NCBI RefSeq assembly: GCF_047511655.1
Contig: NC_133396.1
Span: 129,899,490 to 129,963,489 of the forward strand
Source: Castor canadensis
Lineage: Eukaryota > Chordata > Mammalia > Rodentia > Castoridae
Reading direction: 5' to 3'
DNA: 64,000 nt
The translations under genes and the position numbers were made by a program. The notes beneath the pieces were generated by a model. The model did not search any database. It was given only the letters and a program-made list of their open reading frames with translations, and was not told the origin of the DNA. Of the stretch, positions 42,430 to 54,870 are shown in pieces. Numbering within the stretch: the stretch's first letter is position 1; the number at the start of each line of letters is the position of its first letter.

Positions 42430-43080
42430 AATAAATGTAATTCCCCTCTCTCCCTCCAGTTCCTCCTACTGCATTACACCTGTCTCATTCCCCTGACACC
42501 CTGAGAGCACTGATCTGATGCCCTGGACCCTTGTGTTCCCAGGTACAGTCCCCCCACCCCCCACCGCCCTGACTTCTCCGTACTGGGAAGGTTCGTGTCT
42601 GACCAGACCAACAATATGGTTCTGACTCCGTTTGCAGGGACCTAAGGCTCTGCTGCCCACATCACAGGCTTCCAAGAGACCTAGGAATGGGGCTGAGGGT
42701 TCCTCTCCCTTCCTAGAGTGAAGAGTTTGTACTCTGCCTACCTTTGCCATCAGCCCATATTGGAGGGTGGAGAAGAAAGAGTGAGTGCTTCAAAGTGTGG
42801 GGGGACAAAGGTCCCTGGCCACACCTCCTTGCGGGAAAGATGGAGGAAATTCCCTGAATGCAAAGGAGGCTAAAGATAGATAGAGACCCACCCCCAGCTC
42901 AGTCCTGCTCCGCCCTAGAATCTCAGCTCAGCCTCGGTTACCTAGAATAGGCTGGGCCAAGCTGGCTGCCCAAGATCTTCGGAAAGACACCTATGGATGA
43001 ACAGAATAACCTCCAGCCACAGGCAAATCTCCTCCCACCTTTGATTATCCTTAGCTGTAGGTGTCAAGTCCTGCCCCTGT
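42430..43080. other. Intergenic sequence, no gene seen
   Basis: Repeat-poor unique sequence. No exon is supported. Confidence 0.35.
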
Positions 43081-43084
43081 CACA

Positions 43085-43400
43085 CCCCTGGCCCATGTGC
43101 TAGGTATGGAACCCATGGCTTGGCCATGCTAGGCAAGTGCTTTACCACTGAGCTACATGCCCAGCCTGGGTCCCCTTCTGTCGCTCTTTTCTTTTTGTTT
43201 TTGGTGTTACTGGGGTTGAACTCAGGGCCTCCATGCTTGCCAGGCAGGCACTTTATCACTTGAGCCACTCCACCAGCCCAATACATAATTACCATTCACT
43301 TTTTTTTTCTTTTTTTTTTTTGACAACAAAGAGGTTTGAACTCAGGGCCTCATGCTTGCTAGGCAGGTGCTCTAGCACTTGAGCCACACCACCAGCCTGG
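43085..43400 (-). repeat. Three consecutive reversed tRNA-like/ID SINE monomers
   Basis: 43085-43168 is ID-type (ctaggcaagtgctttaccac tgagctacatgcccagcc). 43200-43282 and 43300-43400 are the local tRNA-like type. The same gcctgggtccccttctg text flanks the younger insertions (43164 and 43396 areas), a duplication of flanking sequence. Confidence 0.8.
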
Positions 43401-43454
43401 GTCCCCTTCTGAAACTTCCTGGGAATCATTCTTCTTTCCTATCTAAACCGGCAC

Positions 43455-43650
43455 AAAAATCCCAAGGGCTCAATGAACACTTGCTCATTGTTTTACCTGG
43501 ATTTAGGCCTGTGGCCTTAGAGGCTGAGAGAGGGTCCCTTGCCAAACCTACCATGCATACCTTCATGAGAACAAACTGCAGGAGTAGAGACACCTTGTGC
43601 ATCTCTGTCACCCCAGTGCCAGGCGTGGTGTCTGACACAAAGTAGGCACT
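43455..43650 (+). repeat. L2 LINE 3' end
   Basis: catctctgtcaccccagtgc, then caggcgtggtgtctgacaca aagtaggcac: the L2 terminus. Confidence 0.55.
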
Positions 43651-43654
43651 TTGG

Positions 43655-44080
43655 GGCTGGGGTGTGACTCAGGGGTAGAGCACTGGTCCAGCATGTTTGA
43701 GGCCCTGGGTTCCATCTCCACCAACACAAACAAAAAAGAGAGAGAGAGAGAGAAAGGAAAGCAAGGAAGGAAGGGAGGGAGGAAGGAAGAAGTGAGCCAA
43801 GCAACGGTGGCTCACCCCTGTAATCCTAGCTACTGAGGAGGCAGAGATCAGGAAGATCTCAGTTTGAAGCCAGCCAGGGCAAATAGTTTGTAAGACCCTA
43901 TCTCGAAAAACCCTATCACAAAAAATTGGGCTGGTGGAGTGGCTCAAGGTATGGCCCTGAGTTCAAGCCTTAGTGCTGCACAAAAAAAGAAGAAGAAGAA
44001 GAAGAAGGAGAGAAAGGAAGGAAGGAAGGGAGGGAGGGAGGGAGGAAGGGAGGGAGGAAAGAAGGAAGAGAGAAAGAAAA
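43655..44080 (+). repeat. ID SINE, purine tract, dimeric SINE, GAA/GGAA tract
   Basis: 43655-43735 is ID-type (gtgactcaggggtagagcac). 43738-43785 is AG/GGAA. 43797-43982 is a dimeric copy (gcaacggtggctcacccctg). 43985-44080 is (GAA)n then (GGAA/GGGA)n. Confidence 0.8.
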
Positions 44081-44089
44081 AGCTGAAGT

Positions 44090-47000
44090 CTACACTTCAT
44101 CCTCACTGTTGGTTTTGTTCTTAGCAGAACTCTGTTAGGGTATGGCCGGATTCCATCAAGGCCCCTTTCCCAGGCCTTCCTCTGGTCATGCTTGATCCAG
44201 CTGGGGGCACTGACCCAAGAGTTCCTCCAGGGGAGAACCATGAGCCAACCTCTGTCCTGGCTCCTGAAACTTTGGCAAAAGGCACTCACCAACGGGAGTG
44301 TGCCAATCCTCCTCTGCACAGAGAAACCCTATCTCTGGACCCCAGGTCCCAACTGTGAAGATGGACCCTTAAAGCCCAGAATTTCCACAGGAACCTCTAT
44401 GGATAGCGCCCATTTGATGCTGTATGTTTTGTTTGCTTTGGTTTTTGCAGGGAATGAGGGAAAAGCTATGGACCACTGCTGGCTAACGTTCATAGTAAGC
44501 TGCCACAGGGCCTTAGTGAGACATCCAGATCTAAGTAACATCCTGAACTTTTTCTCTTTGGCCAGTTTCTGCCCCAGGACATGGAGGACAATGAAGACGG
44601 TAGTGACCTCGGCAGAGGCAGGAAGGACCAGGGCTAAAGGTGGGGAGGTTGTCATCTGTGCAGGTGCATATTCATGCATTAGTGCCTGTCTCTGTGCTCG
44701 TTAGTATCGATGTGCAACTCTCTCCATATTAGAATTACAGAGCTCTCCACATGCAGCTATAATGAGATTTCTATTTCTTTCTAAAATGGTTGAGGCAGGG
44801 GTGTGGTCTAACAGATGGCTAGCAGGTCACAGGTGTGTCTGCCTGAAAAAGGTACCTGGCCTGGAGCCTCTTGATTGGCTGACAGTGAGTCACATCGGTT
44901 GGGTTCCTAGAGCAGAGCTAATTGGCTGCCCTGAAGTCGGGTTCATGCCCTACCTTATCTTTAGAGCCTTCTCCTGTTGGCCCAGACGGACAATGTTCCC
45001 TGTTTCGGTAATGACGATTGTAGGCTCCTGACTCCAGGTCAGTGGGACGTGCCCTTTAGGTAGCCTTCCCAGCAGTATGTGTTTACCTTGACCTCACCAT
45101 GCCCCGACTTCTTGGTCCTTCAAGGACCTTAAAGATGTCACCCTCAGGGAAGTGATTTGAAGGACTGGCTGGCTGTGACCTGGCAAAGCCAGAAAGGGGT
45201 CTCTTAAGTTCTGGAAGACGGGCCTGAACTAACTAGTAACATCAAGGTGTTTGTGGGTAAACATTCTAGAAACCAACTGCAGATCTTGGGAAAGGCCTGG
45301 AGGGAGATACACGGGGATGTTGCCATGGTAACTCAGGGATCTTCTGAGGGTCTGGGTAGAGAATCGGTGAAAAGCAAGGGGTCCCTACCCTGGCTTTTCA
45401 GATCCAAGAAATCCTGGGTATGTAGGCCATGGAAGGATTTTGCCCGCCAGTCTTGTCCCCTGCACACACACAGCTTTTTGCTTTTCCTAGACCTGTGTGG
45501 GCGTGGCTTCATGCCCTTCCAGGAGGGTGGGGCCAGATGGTTCTCCCTATGTTTGGATGAGCAAGGCAACGATTTGAAGGGAAGAGCATTGCCCAAGGTC
45601 ATAGAGAAACTAGCAGGCAGCAAGAGCCCATTGGACGTTTGCCCCCTGCACTTGGCAAAGCCCTCTTTCTGCCTGTCCTGTGAAACATTGCAGCCTCCAG
45701 TCTTCTATTAGTGTTCCATGGAGCACTCAGCCAGGGTACTGGGAGGAGCAGGCGCAAGGATCTGGGCTCAGGGATGCACTTCCAAGAAGCACTCAGACTT
45801 CACGAGACAAGTCCACAGTTCCCCATCATCCTCTCCTCTGTCTGCTGGAGCAGAACTCAATTCCTTCATCTGGGCAGTGGGGGGCAGTTGAGCTTTGGAG
45901 GCCTTGGCAGTGGCTGCTGGGCTATCTGTGGATATCCTGGACTCCCAGCTTTTGCTTGCCCAGGCTGGCATAGTTGCCATCCAGGGCTCCTGGGCAGAGC
46001 GCCAGAGGGAATTTTCCACCTGCTGGCATGTTGTCTGCTCTGTGGTCTGGAGCCTGGGCCTGGGAAGGTGTTTTGGGACACCTCACACAAGCATTGCCAA
46101 CCCTTCTTTTCTTCCATGACCTGACAGAGTCTCTTTTCCTCCCTGGGGCAGATGTAGGAACTGGTATGGGAAAGCTGAGCAGCTGGGGTGGTGAAGCCCA
46201 CCTGAGTGACCACAGAGTGTTGGTTAAAAAAGACGTTGGCTTATCCAACTGAGCCTCTGCCTTGTACAGATAAGTATACTGAGGCACCAAGTACAATGGC
46301 CATGCCACAAATCACAAAGGGAGAAGGTATCCAAGCCAAGACTCAAAGTCAAGTTTCCAGACTCACAATACAGTCCGGTGTCCCTTGCCACCTTTCAGTC
46401 CTGAGAACTCTCCCCTCCCCCAGTCTCTCTCCTCCATCCCAAGCCAAATCAGGGGTAGCAGTAGAAAGGTGTCTCACCTGTCATGGAGGTCGCAACCTAC
46501 ATCCCTGTAACAAAAACAGGTAACAAGAGCAAAGCATAATGAATGTGCTTAATTGAAGTTTTAGATGGCATAAAGCCTTCAGAAATGAAAACCTGGGGTG
46601 ATGGAAACACAATTTTCCCGGGGAAAACTGTTTTTCTGCTTGGGCTCATGGAGAAATGCATTTGGACAGGATATGGTCTCATGGAAATAGACTGGGGAGT
46701 GCGCTAGCACTGGGAATCTGTCTGTTCAGATTCCTCTCTGTGTAGCCTTCATTAAACCAGGTATGGGGCAGAAGTCTTAGAATGAGGGTCTTCAAGGGAG
46801 AAAAGAATGACCTTTCTAGGTTTATTGGCTGGCTTTGGGGGCGAGGGCTTCTAGTTTCTGTGACAGCCTTGGGGAAGAAGAATTCTGGTTTCCATGACTC
46901 ACTTTGGGAGAGAAAGGAGGTGGGAGACCTGAGGGCAGAAGATCAGAGACCTTGCTTTGGAAGCTTCCAGTCTCCTTCAGTTCAGAACACTCAGCATGCC

Positions 47001-47100
47001 AACACACCATACTTAAGGGGTATCATTTTCTGAGCCTCAACTCAGGACTACCAGTGTCTTAGCCCAATCCCCTCTACATACCTGCCATCTTTTCTAGGCA
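44090..47100. other. Long repeat-poor intergenic block
   Basis: About 3 kb almost free of SINEs. The longest open frame on either strand is 170 codons (44192-44704, +), with no family resemblance that I know and no splice context, so I do not call it a gene. Faint MIR-like text occurs near 45590 and 46260. Confidence 0.35.
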
Positions 47101-48395
47101 CAGAGTTGTGGGGGCCCAGCCTGCCCTCAACACCTCCTCAATGTAAGAACAGTGCTGGTGGCCCCTGCCACCTTCAGGGTGCCTTGCCTCCAGGGCTGGC
47201 TGAGCTGTGCCAGGTGGCCTCAGGCTGAGGGTGGGGCAGAGCTGCAGCCAGGAATGACTGAAACCACCAAGGACTGAAACTACTGGTAAGCACAGGAGGC
47301 GGAAGACAGGTTGGGGGAGAGGCTGATATTAGGGGCTAAGGACTCAGTTGTTGGCAGAATGGTGGGGACCCACTTGGAGCCTTTTCATGCCCCCAGACCT
47401 TGGTAGGGAGCGCCAAGACCCTTACCTGGCCCTGAGCCACCTGTGGAGGGGTGGGGCCAGCAGTGCTCCAGGTCTCCCAAGCCTGAAGTCCTATATCTCT
47501 CCTCCCCGGGGTGAGGTGACCAGGTGACCAGGTGCACCTGCTCCCCGCCACCCTCCCAGGAGTAAACAGCAAATGGAAAGCCCAGGGCAGGGGCGGGGCA
47601 AGGCTGAAACTGGGTGCCTGGGAGCTGGTGAGTCATGTCCTTGCTCTGCAGCCACCAAGGGCCAGAGGGGGAGTGGAGAATGGGGGAGGACAGATCAGAG
47701 CCACAATAGGGCTGACTCAGGCCCCGAGTTCCCCTCCTCTGGGACTCCTTAAAGGGTCAGTTGGAAATTGCTCCTCCAGCATCTTTGTTTTATTGAAGTA
47801 GGAGGCTGCACCCAAGAGGACAAGTGACTTGTTTAGGGTCTCCTACACCGGCATGGGTTCAAATCTCAGAGCCAGGAACAAAACTCCTAGCAGGTTCTCC
47901 CTGTCCTTCTGGATCACCACCTACTGGGAAAAGGGTTCCAGAGAGATCTGTAAGGACAGTCATTGCCAGGATGCACTCAAACCACAGTGCTTCCCAGCCA
48001 GGAAGCTTCCCTGACGTCAGCTGAGGAGTGTCACAAAGCCCTGCCCAGTGGTGTGACATCACAGGACTCGATCTGCTTTGCTGTGTAGGGTTCCACCTGG
48101 AGGAAGGGGGTGGAGGGATCCCAGTCTTGATGATATTGCTATGCAATATAGTTCAGCAGGTCAGCTGACTCCAGGGGTTACCCAAACTCCCGGGTCCTAT
48201 CTCATACCCACCTCCAAATCTCCCCTGGGACCCAGGATCCCTGAAGCCTCAGCCCTGGGTGACTGAGTCAGCTGTCCTCCAGGGCCGACTTATGAATCAC
48301 AGCAAGTCAGGCTTTCCCTGATGACACGTAGTAGTATTGTGGTTCAGGGGGTGGAATTTAGAAGATTCACGGTATCGGGTCATGCTAGCCAATCT
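47100..48395. promoter_or_regulatory. Candidate enhancer block with AP-1, CRE and MARE-like sites
   Basis: TGAGTCA at 47629-47635, TGACTCA at 47713-47719, the full palindromic CRE TGACGTCA at 48012-48019, and tgactgagtcagc (AP-1/MARE-like) at 48260-48272. An inverted pair atattgc / gcaatat (48133-48149) holds an octamer-like ATGCAAT. The block lacks repeats. It could serve ELF3 or GPR37L1; this is inference from motifs. Confidence 0.35.
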
Positions 48396-48399
48396 CGGC

Positions 48400-48565
48400 T
48401 TGTCACCAGTCAGCTGTGAGACTTGGACTGGTCCTGACCTCACTGAGCCTCCTCAGTAAATTGAGTGACAAGAATCCCTACCTCATGGGATTGTGGTGAA
48501 GATTAAGTGAACTGACCTGGGTGTCCCTTGGGCACAATGCCTGGCATGTAGCAATATGGGTTTGA
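48400..48565 (+). repeat. MIR SINE remnant
   Basis: cagctgtgagacttggactg ... gtgaagattaagtgaactga ... cacaatgcctggcatgtagc. Confidence 0.75.
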
Positions 48566-48568
<3 letters not shown>

Positions 48569-48609
<41 letters not shown>

Positions 48610-48680
48610 TCCCCAGAACTCAGGGCTCTCCCATGCTAGGTATGTGATCTACTACAGAGCTACACATCCTCTTTAGGCTC
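48569..48680 (-). repeat. (TG)20 microsatellite joined to a reversed ID SINE
   Basis: TG runs from 48569 to 48608. It is followed by gtccccagaactcagggctc ... gagctacacatcct, a decayed reversed ID. Confidence 0.85.
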
Positions 48681-48723
48681 TGCTTTCAATTTTTGTGAGA
48701 TAAAATACAAATAAGAGCCATGA

Positions 48724-49265
48724 AGCTGGGTGGCGGAGGCTCACGCCTATAATCCTAGCTACTCAGGAGGCAGAGATCAGGAGGGTCGTGGTTTGAAGTC
48801 AGCCTGGGCAAATAGTTCTTGAGACCCTGTCTCAGAAAAACCCATCACTGAAAAGGGCTGGTGGAGTGGCTCAGGGTGTAGGCCCTGAGTTCAAACCCCA
48901 GTACCAAGAAAACAAAGAAAGCTATGATGGCCCAAGTCTATAGTCCCAGCATACAGAGGGAGGTTGAGGCAGGAGGATCTTGAATTCGAGACCAGCCTGG
49001 GTTACATAGTGGGTCTCTCTTTCTCAAAGTTCCAAACCTTGCAGTTGCAGCACATAAGAAATGGTGCTGTGGACCAGCTCTGGTGTCTCACGTGTCTTTA
49101 ATCTATCTACTTGGGAGGCTGAGATTAGGAGGATCAAGGTTCAAGGCCAGCCCTCCAAAATAACCAGAGCAAAAACAGCTCAAGCAGTAGAGCACCTGCT
49201 TTGCAAACGCAAAGCCCTGAGTTTAAACCCCAGTCCCCCTAAAACAAACAACAGCAACAACAAAA
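48724..49265 (+). repeat. Tandem cluster of three SINEs
   Basis: 48724-48915 dimeric (gggtggcggaggctcacgcc). 48920-49025 7SL/B1-like (gaggcaggaggatcttgaat). 49060-49265 a further composite copy ending in ttaaaccccagtccccc. Confidence 0.8.
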
Positions 49266-49269
49266 CCCA

Positions 49270-50280
49270 GTGCTGTGTCCCTCTTGACTTTCATTTATTC
49301 AACGAGCTTTCCAGAAAGTCAATGAGGACATGGATGGAATGAAGAGGAGCAGGCCAAGAAAGGATAGCACCTCTAGTTAGTACCAAAAACAACACACCTC
49401 TTTTTCTCCGCTCCAAACCCCTTCTGTGTTTGTTGATGTGGACTTCTTCAGAGCCCCTCAGGCTTCATGTCTCCTCAAAGACTAACCCAGACCAGAGACC
49501 CCTCAGGGCAGGGTGAGGCCCCCCTCCCACATGCTGCAGCAGGATGCTGACTCCTCTTTCTTGCTGTTTGTCACAATGTCTGTGCCTTCTATACACTCTT
49601 TTGTGATGAAATGTCTCCTCCCTTAGACTGTCAGCTTCCCTAGACCAGGGGCCTTTTGTTGTATCGAATTTCCAGCCCAGATGAGAACGATCAGTAACAG
49701 AATGAGTACTTCTGGGGTTCTGTGCCCATGAAAGGAGCTGGCTTACTGTACAACCCAGCATGCCCAGGACAGTTGTGACTTGTGCTGTTGTCCTGTCATG
49801 GTTGTTAACTGTTCTCCAAAACGCTCAGTTTTGAAGGATAAATTTTATAGTCACCCTTGACCTGACAACCCTGGTCAGGAAGCCCAGGTTCACCACTCAA
49901 GGTTTCTTTTGCTGTCCTTTTGTTCCTTCTCTCAACTGTGATGTGGGATGTTGATGTCATTGTGACAGGGAGGACACCAGGGAATGGGCAACAGTAAAGG
50001 GTCCTGTCCAGGACAAGGGAGGGCCCGAGGCCCAGCAGTACAGCCTGAGGAGGAAAGTTCCCCTGCTAAGAATTTAGGGGCATCTGGGCCTGTTTACTTA
50101 ACCCAAACAGAAAAGGTACTAAAGGTACAAAGAAGAATTCAGGAGCCCAGCATGTATATAAAGAGGAAATTACCATACAATCAAACTCTTTGTGTTTTTC
50201 AACTTCAGGAGACCTCAGTGGGGCCAGCCCAAGGGTGAATGGAGAGGTGGCCCAGCCCCAAAGTGCCTGGGGCTTTAAAG
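49270..50280. other. Intergenic sequence, no gene seen
   Basis: I see no exon, RNA gene or certain repeat here. An imperfect L2-like stretch is possible around 49480-49740. Confidence 0.35.
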
Positions 50281-50284
50281 GTGT

Positions 50285-50862
50285 GGAGACTTGCTGGGTG
50301 TGGTACACAGGCCTGTGAAGCCAGTACTCAGGAGGTAGAGGCAGGAGGATCACTAGTGCAAGTCCACCCTGGACTACATAGAGACCCAGACTCAAAAAAC
50401 AGACAAAATACCCAAAACCAAAACCAACCAACAAACAAAACCTAAAGGTTGGAGACCTACGGTTCTTCCTCCCCAAAATGTGCAAATGTAAGCAAATACA
50501 AACAAGTAGCATCAGGTGTCCCAGGACAATGAGGCCTCTCTGGTTCTCCACAGCCCCTAGTTATGTTCCCAGGCCGTGGTCTGGGTGGCAGGTAGACAGG
50601 GGAAAGGGCGAGAGGAACCACAGAACCTCATCAAGAAGTCTGGCCCGGCACTGGTGTCTCACACCTGTAGTCCCAGCTACTTAGGTGGCAGAAATCAGGA
50701 GTATCATGGTCGAAAGCCAGCCCAGGTGAATAGTTGGTGAGACCCTATGTTAAAAAACCCATCACAAAAAAAAAGGGCTGACAGAGTGTCTCAAATGGTA
50801 AGAGCACCTGCCTAGGAAGCATGAGGCCCTGAGTTCAAACCCCAGTGCCACCAAAAAAAAAA
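50285..50862 (+). repeat. 7SL/B1-like SINE and composite SINE
   Basis: 50285-50440 (ctgggtgtggtacacaggcc). 50646-50862 (ggcactggtgtctcacacct ... gtctcaaatggtaagagcac ... gttcaaaccccagtgccacc). Confidence 0.8.
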
Positions 50863-50924
50863 AAGGAAGAAGTCTGGAGGAGACCTCTAAGAAGAAGCAT
50901 TTAGCCAGCACCTCCTTCAGTTTA

Positions 50925-51060
50925 TTCAACAAACATCCATTAAGTCTAACAGGGTGTTAGGTACTGGCTTAGGCCCTAAGGATACAGAAACGAAAAGGTT
51001 CCACCCAATGGAAGCTCACAGGCTTCTGGAAGAAGCCAACAGGCCATCTGATGCTGTTGG
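50925..51060 (-). repeat. L2 LINE 3' end, reverse
   Basis: tttattcaacaaacatccat, ggtgttaggtactggcttag, then ggaagctcacaggcttc. Confidence 0.6.
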
Positions 51061-51319
51061 TGACTAGTAGGCTAGGATGGTGGGATGGAGGGAAGCCAGG
51101 AGCACTGTAGAGCCAAGAAAGTGCCCGAACCCAGACAAGGTGAGGGCATAAGAGACATGACCTTAGCCTGGAGAGGAACAGGCAGCCAGGTCAAGAGTAG
51201 GAGGCAGATAGGTACAGGGAGGCAGAGGAGCATTTCCAGGCACAAAGAGAAAGAAACTTGTGTGCTGAGAGAGACAGGGAAGGAGGCAGTGTTTGTAGAA
51301 CCTTGCATAGCTTCTATTT

Positions 51320-51755
51320 TAGTATGACATGCATGTGTGTGATGCTGGGGACGGGACCAAGGGCTGCCTTGTGCATGCTAGGCAAGCACTCTGTCACTAA
51401 GTCACATTCCCAGCCCAGTAAACCTCCTTCTTCAGGGGAATAGGAGAGGGGGCAGTACTGGGGTTTGAACTCAGGGCCTCACACTTGCTAGGCAGATGCT
51501 CTACTACTTGAGCCATGGCCTCAGCCCCCAGTTTGCCTTGCTAAGAAAAAGTATGGGGCTGAAGGTCTAGATCAAAGCAGTAGAGCACCTGCTTTGTACG
51601 CGTGACATTCTGAGTTCAAACCCCAACCCTACCAAAAAGAAAAAGTATGAAGAGGTTGGTGAGGGGTAGCCCAGGGGCAGTGTGCTTGCCTACCTTGCTT
51701 TTTAGATCCAGGATCCAGTCCCCACCAAAACAAAACAAACAAGCAAAAAAACTTT
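51320..51755. repeat. Four tRNA-like/ID SINE monomers, two per strand
   Basis: 51320-51415 (-), 51447-51530 (-), 51550-51640 (+) and 51655-51755 (+). Confidence 0.75.
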
Positions 51756-52009
51756 GAAAACCATAACGTTTTGGTGTGTGCTTACAATTTATATATTACT
51801 ATTTAACTTGGTAAGATTATACTTTAGTGGAGGACACATGAGATCATGGTGGAGAAGAGGAGGAGGAGGGCTTTGTAGCTGGTGTGAAAATAGAAGAGAG
51901 AGTGGATGTTTAACTTTACTAGACACTAACATGCTGTTTTGTAGTTTCTTATATAAGTCTGCAGGACTTACAAGTCTGCAGCGCCTTTCCTAATGCCTAC
52001 TCAAGAGCA

Positions 52010-52515
52010 ATGAAAGAAGATGTGCACACAGAAACTTTTATTAGAATATTTGTGACAGCATTATTACTACTAGCCAAAAGTTGGAATCAACCCAAATGTC
52101 TGCCAATAGCTAAAGGAAGAAGAATATTACAGTATATCAAACATGACTTAGCAATAGCAAGGAATAGATAAGTGGTTATATAAAGCACAATGGGGGGACT
52201 AGGGATATAGCTCAGTGGTAGAGCCCTTGCCTGACATGGCTGTGAGGTCCCAAGTTCAATTCCCAACACCATAAAGCAACATCAACAAAAAACATATAAT
52301 GGATTGATCTCAGAAACATTATTCTGGGCAAAAGCAAACAGACACAAATGAGCCCAGATTGCATAATTCTATTTAGAGTCTAGAAAAAAGCTAAGCAATA
52401 GTTTTAGAAAAAAACAAAACAAAACACTCATGGTTGTCTGGAGCTGTTGGATTTCAAGGGGCTCAAGGGAAATTTGGAGGATGACAGAAATGCTCCAGAC
52501 TTGGAGGAGATGCAC

Positions 52516-52554
<39 letters not shown>

Positions 52555-52640
52555 CAAAACTCACAGACCTGTTCACAGCAAATGAGTGAATTTTATAGCA
52601 TGGAAGTGACATACCCAAGAAGCAATCTGAGAGAAGAGGA
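52010..52640 (+). mobile_element. L1 LINE 3' end remnant with nested ID SINE and (GT)16
   Basis: ttggaatcaacccaaatgtc, then cagaaacattattctgggca, then gtgaattttatagcatg: the 3' ORF2/UTR region of an old mammalian L1. An ID SINE (52196-52285, ggatatagctcagtggtaga) and a GT repeat (52521-52552) lie inside. It is coding-dead. Confidence 0.75.
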
Positions 52641-53134
52641 GAGGAGAAGGAAGGGGAAGGGAATGGAGGGAAGGGAGGAGAATGCTTCGGTGAGTGCACA
52701 GGGGGGAGATTTCCAAGCAGGAGAAGGACAGGTGGGTGTGTGCTCTTTTTAGCCTTCTGCCGAGAAGTGGGTGGAACCTAACTCTCAGTGGGGAGGAGGC
52801 TTCCTCTGGCTACATCTGACTCTGCTGTGGGAAGTATGGAGGGCCCTCCGCCTGGCGTTCAAGGCAAAGAATATCAGACTGGCCCTAGAGGATGGATCTT
52901 GTATCTCCACTCTGTTTTACATTTGCAGACCACTCCCATAAGCTCCCCAAGTCTCAGGTTCTTCCTGCAGAAATATGGTAATTCACCCCTTCCCTAGTTT
53001 CCCTCTCAATGTCATCGTGAGGATGAAATCAGAAACTGCATCTGAAAGCACTTGACTGCAGGGTCATCAGGGGACAAAGTGAGAGATGCCTCAGGGCTCT
53101 TTCTCCTGGGTGGCTTGTTCTCTTAATGACTTCT

Positions 53135-53450
53135 TTTTCTGGTGGTACTGAGGTTTGAACTCAGGGCCTCATGCTCGCTAGGCAGGCACTCTATCACTTG
53201 AGCCACTCTGCCAGCTCTTACGACTTCTTGAGGCAGGGCATTCTTCTACTTTTTGTACACGTCTATGGAATCACTGGGGCACTTTCTAGCCCCTAGAATA
53301 TGAACTAACCCTTGTTGTGGCATGGGGTTCTTTAAAATAAAAGATTTAAACCTCACCCCTGTAATCCCAGCCCTTGGGAGGCTGAGGGAGGAGAATCATG
53401 AGTTTGAGGTCAGCCTGAGCTATATAGACAGATACAGTCTCAAAAAAGAT
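53135..53450. repeat. Reversed tRNA-like SINE and a forward 7SL/B1-like SINE
   Basis: 53135-53220 (-, gaggtttgaactcagggcct). 53345-53445 (+, cccttgggaggctgagggag). Confidence 0.8.
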
Positions 53451-53674
53451 TCCTGAAAAGTCTGCTTCCTGGTAGGTAGTTGTCATGTGTGACCTCTTAG
53501 CCTCGGCATCTGGAGCTGCAGAATAGGGATGTTTCAAGTCAGACAGAATTTTATACATCCATTTCTCAAGATCCCAACATCAGGACCTGTTTCCTAAGGC
53601 ATTACTCTCAGTCCTCATTTCTCTGCTTTGAGTGCTGCCTGCTGCTGAAGTGGTAGAAGCCAGAGATGAAAAAA

Positions 53675-54560
53675 AATTTTTTTTTCAGTACTGGAGCTTG
53701 AACTCAGAGCCTACACCTTGAGCCCCTCCACCAGCCCTTTTTTTGTGTTAGGTACTTTTGAGATAGGGTCTTGCCAGTCCAGGCTGGCTTCAACCGCAAC
53801 TGCAATCCTCCTGATCTTTGCCTCCTGAGTGGCTAGGATTACAGGTGTGAGCCACAGGCGCCCAGCTGATGAAATTGCTCTTTATGTGTTAGGTGTGGTT
53901 CTCGGCATTACAGGCATTGGTGTGTGCTCAGAGGGGATGCCCAAATGAGAAATAGATGGATGTGGCTTTGAAAGCTTCTTCTGGATTCTTTTTTTTTTTT
54001 TTTTGTGGTGGTACTGAGGTTTGAACTTAGGGCCTCACCATTTACTAGGCAGGCACTATACCACTTGAGCCACTCCACCAGCCTAAAAGAAAGTTTTAAA
54101 AAAAGAGATGAGGAGGATCATGATTCAAAGCCAGCCCCAGCAAATAGTTCGTGAGACCCTATCTCAAAAAAACCCTTCACAAAAAAGGGTTGGTGGAGTG
54201 GCTCAAGATGTAGGCCCTGAGTTCAAACCCCAGTACCAAAAAATAAAAAAAGGATTTGAAAATGTACCTAATACTGAAGTGGAGGAAAGAGTTAATATAA
54301 AAATAACTTTATATTGACATTGAAAAGAAGAGAGTTAATGTTAACAAAAACAAAAAACCTTTATGAACCGGGGGTGTGGCTCAGATGGTGGGGCTCCTGT
54401 GTAGCAAGCTGGAAGCCCTAAGTTCAACCCCAGTACTAAAAAAGAAAGAAAGAAAGAAAAAATTTAAATATAAGGGCTAGGATTGTAGCTCAGTGGTAGA
54501 GAGCATGTAAGCATGAGGCCCTGGGTTTAATCCCCAGCATCATAAAATAAATAAATAAAA
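53675..54560. repeat. SINE pile-up of five copies
   Basis: 53675-53868 reversed dimeric. 53988-54085 reversed monomer. 54105-54260 forward dimer lacking its head. 54362-54470 forward tRNA-like (gggggtgtggctcagatggt). 54474-54560 ID-type (gattgtagctcagtggtaga). More than two thirds of this stretch is SINE. Confidence 0.8.
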
Positions 54561-54724
54561 GTCAAAAATTTTAAATTTATTTTATATTAATTGAGTAATA
54601 TCCACAGGGTGGGAAGGTCATTGTGTTGCAAAACAAAACAAGAATAATGAAAAGGAATTAAAAGTGAGAAATTTAAAAATATCTATTTAAAAACAACAGT
54701 AAGTCCATTATTGCTAATATGTTA

Positions 54725-54870
54725 CTATTTTTTCTGGTACTGGGATTTGAACTCAGGGCTTCTGGCTTGAGTCACACCTCCAGCCTGAGACCTTATCCCA
54801 AAAACACCTTATCCCAAAAACAAAAAGGGCAGAGCACACACGAGGCCTTGGGTTCAATCCCCAATCCTGA
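54725..54870. repeat. Fragments of tRNA-like and ID SINEs
   Basis: A reversed scrap (ggatttgaactcagggcttc) and a forward ID end (ccttgggttcaatccccaat). Confidence 0.6.

Noticed and set aside
43738-44080. Polypurine tract as a possible coding or regulatory repeat
   Set aside because: Simple tail expansion of adjacent SINEs.
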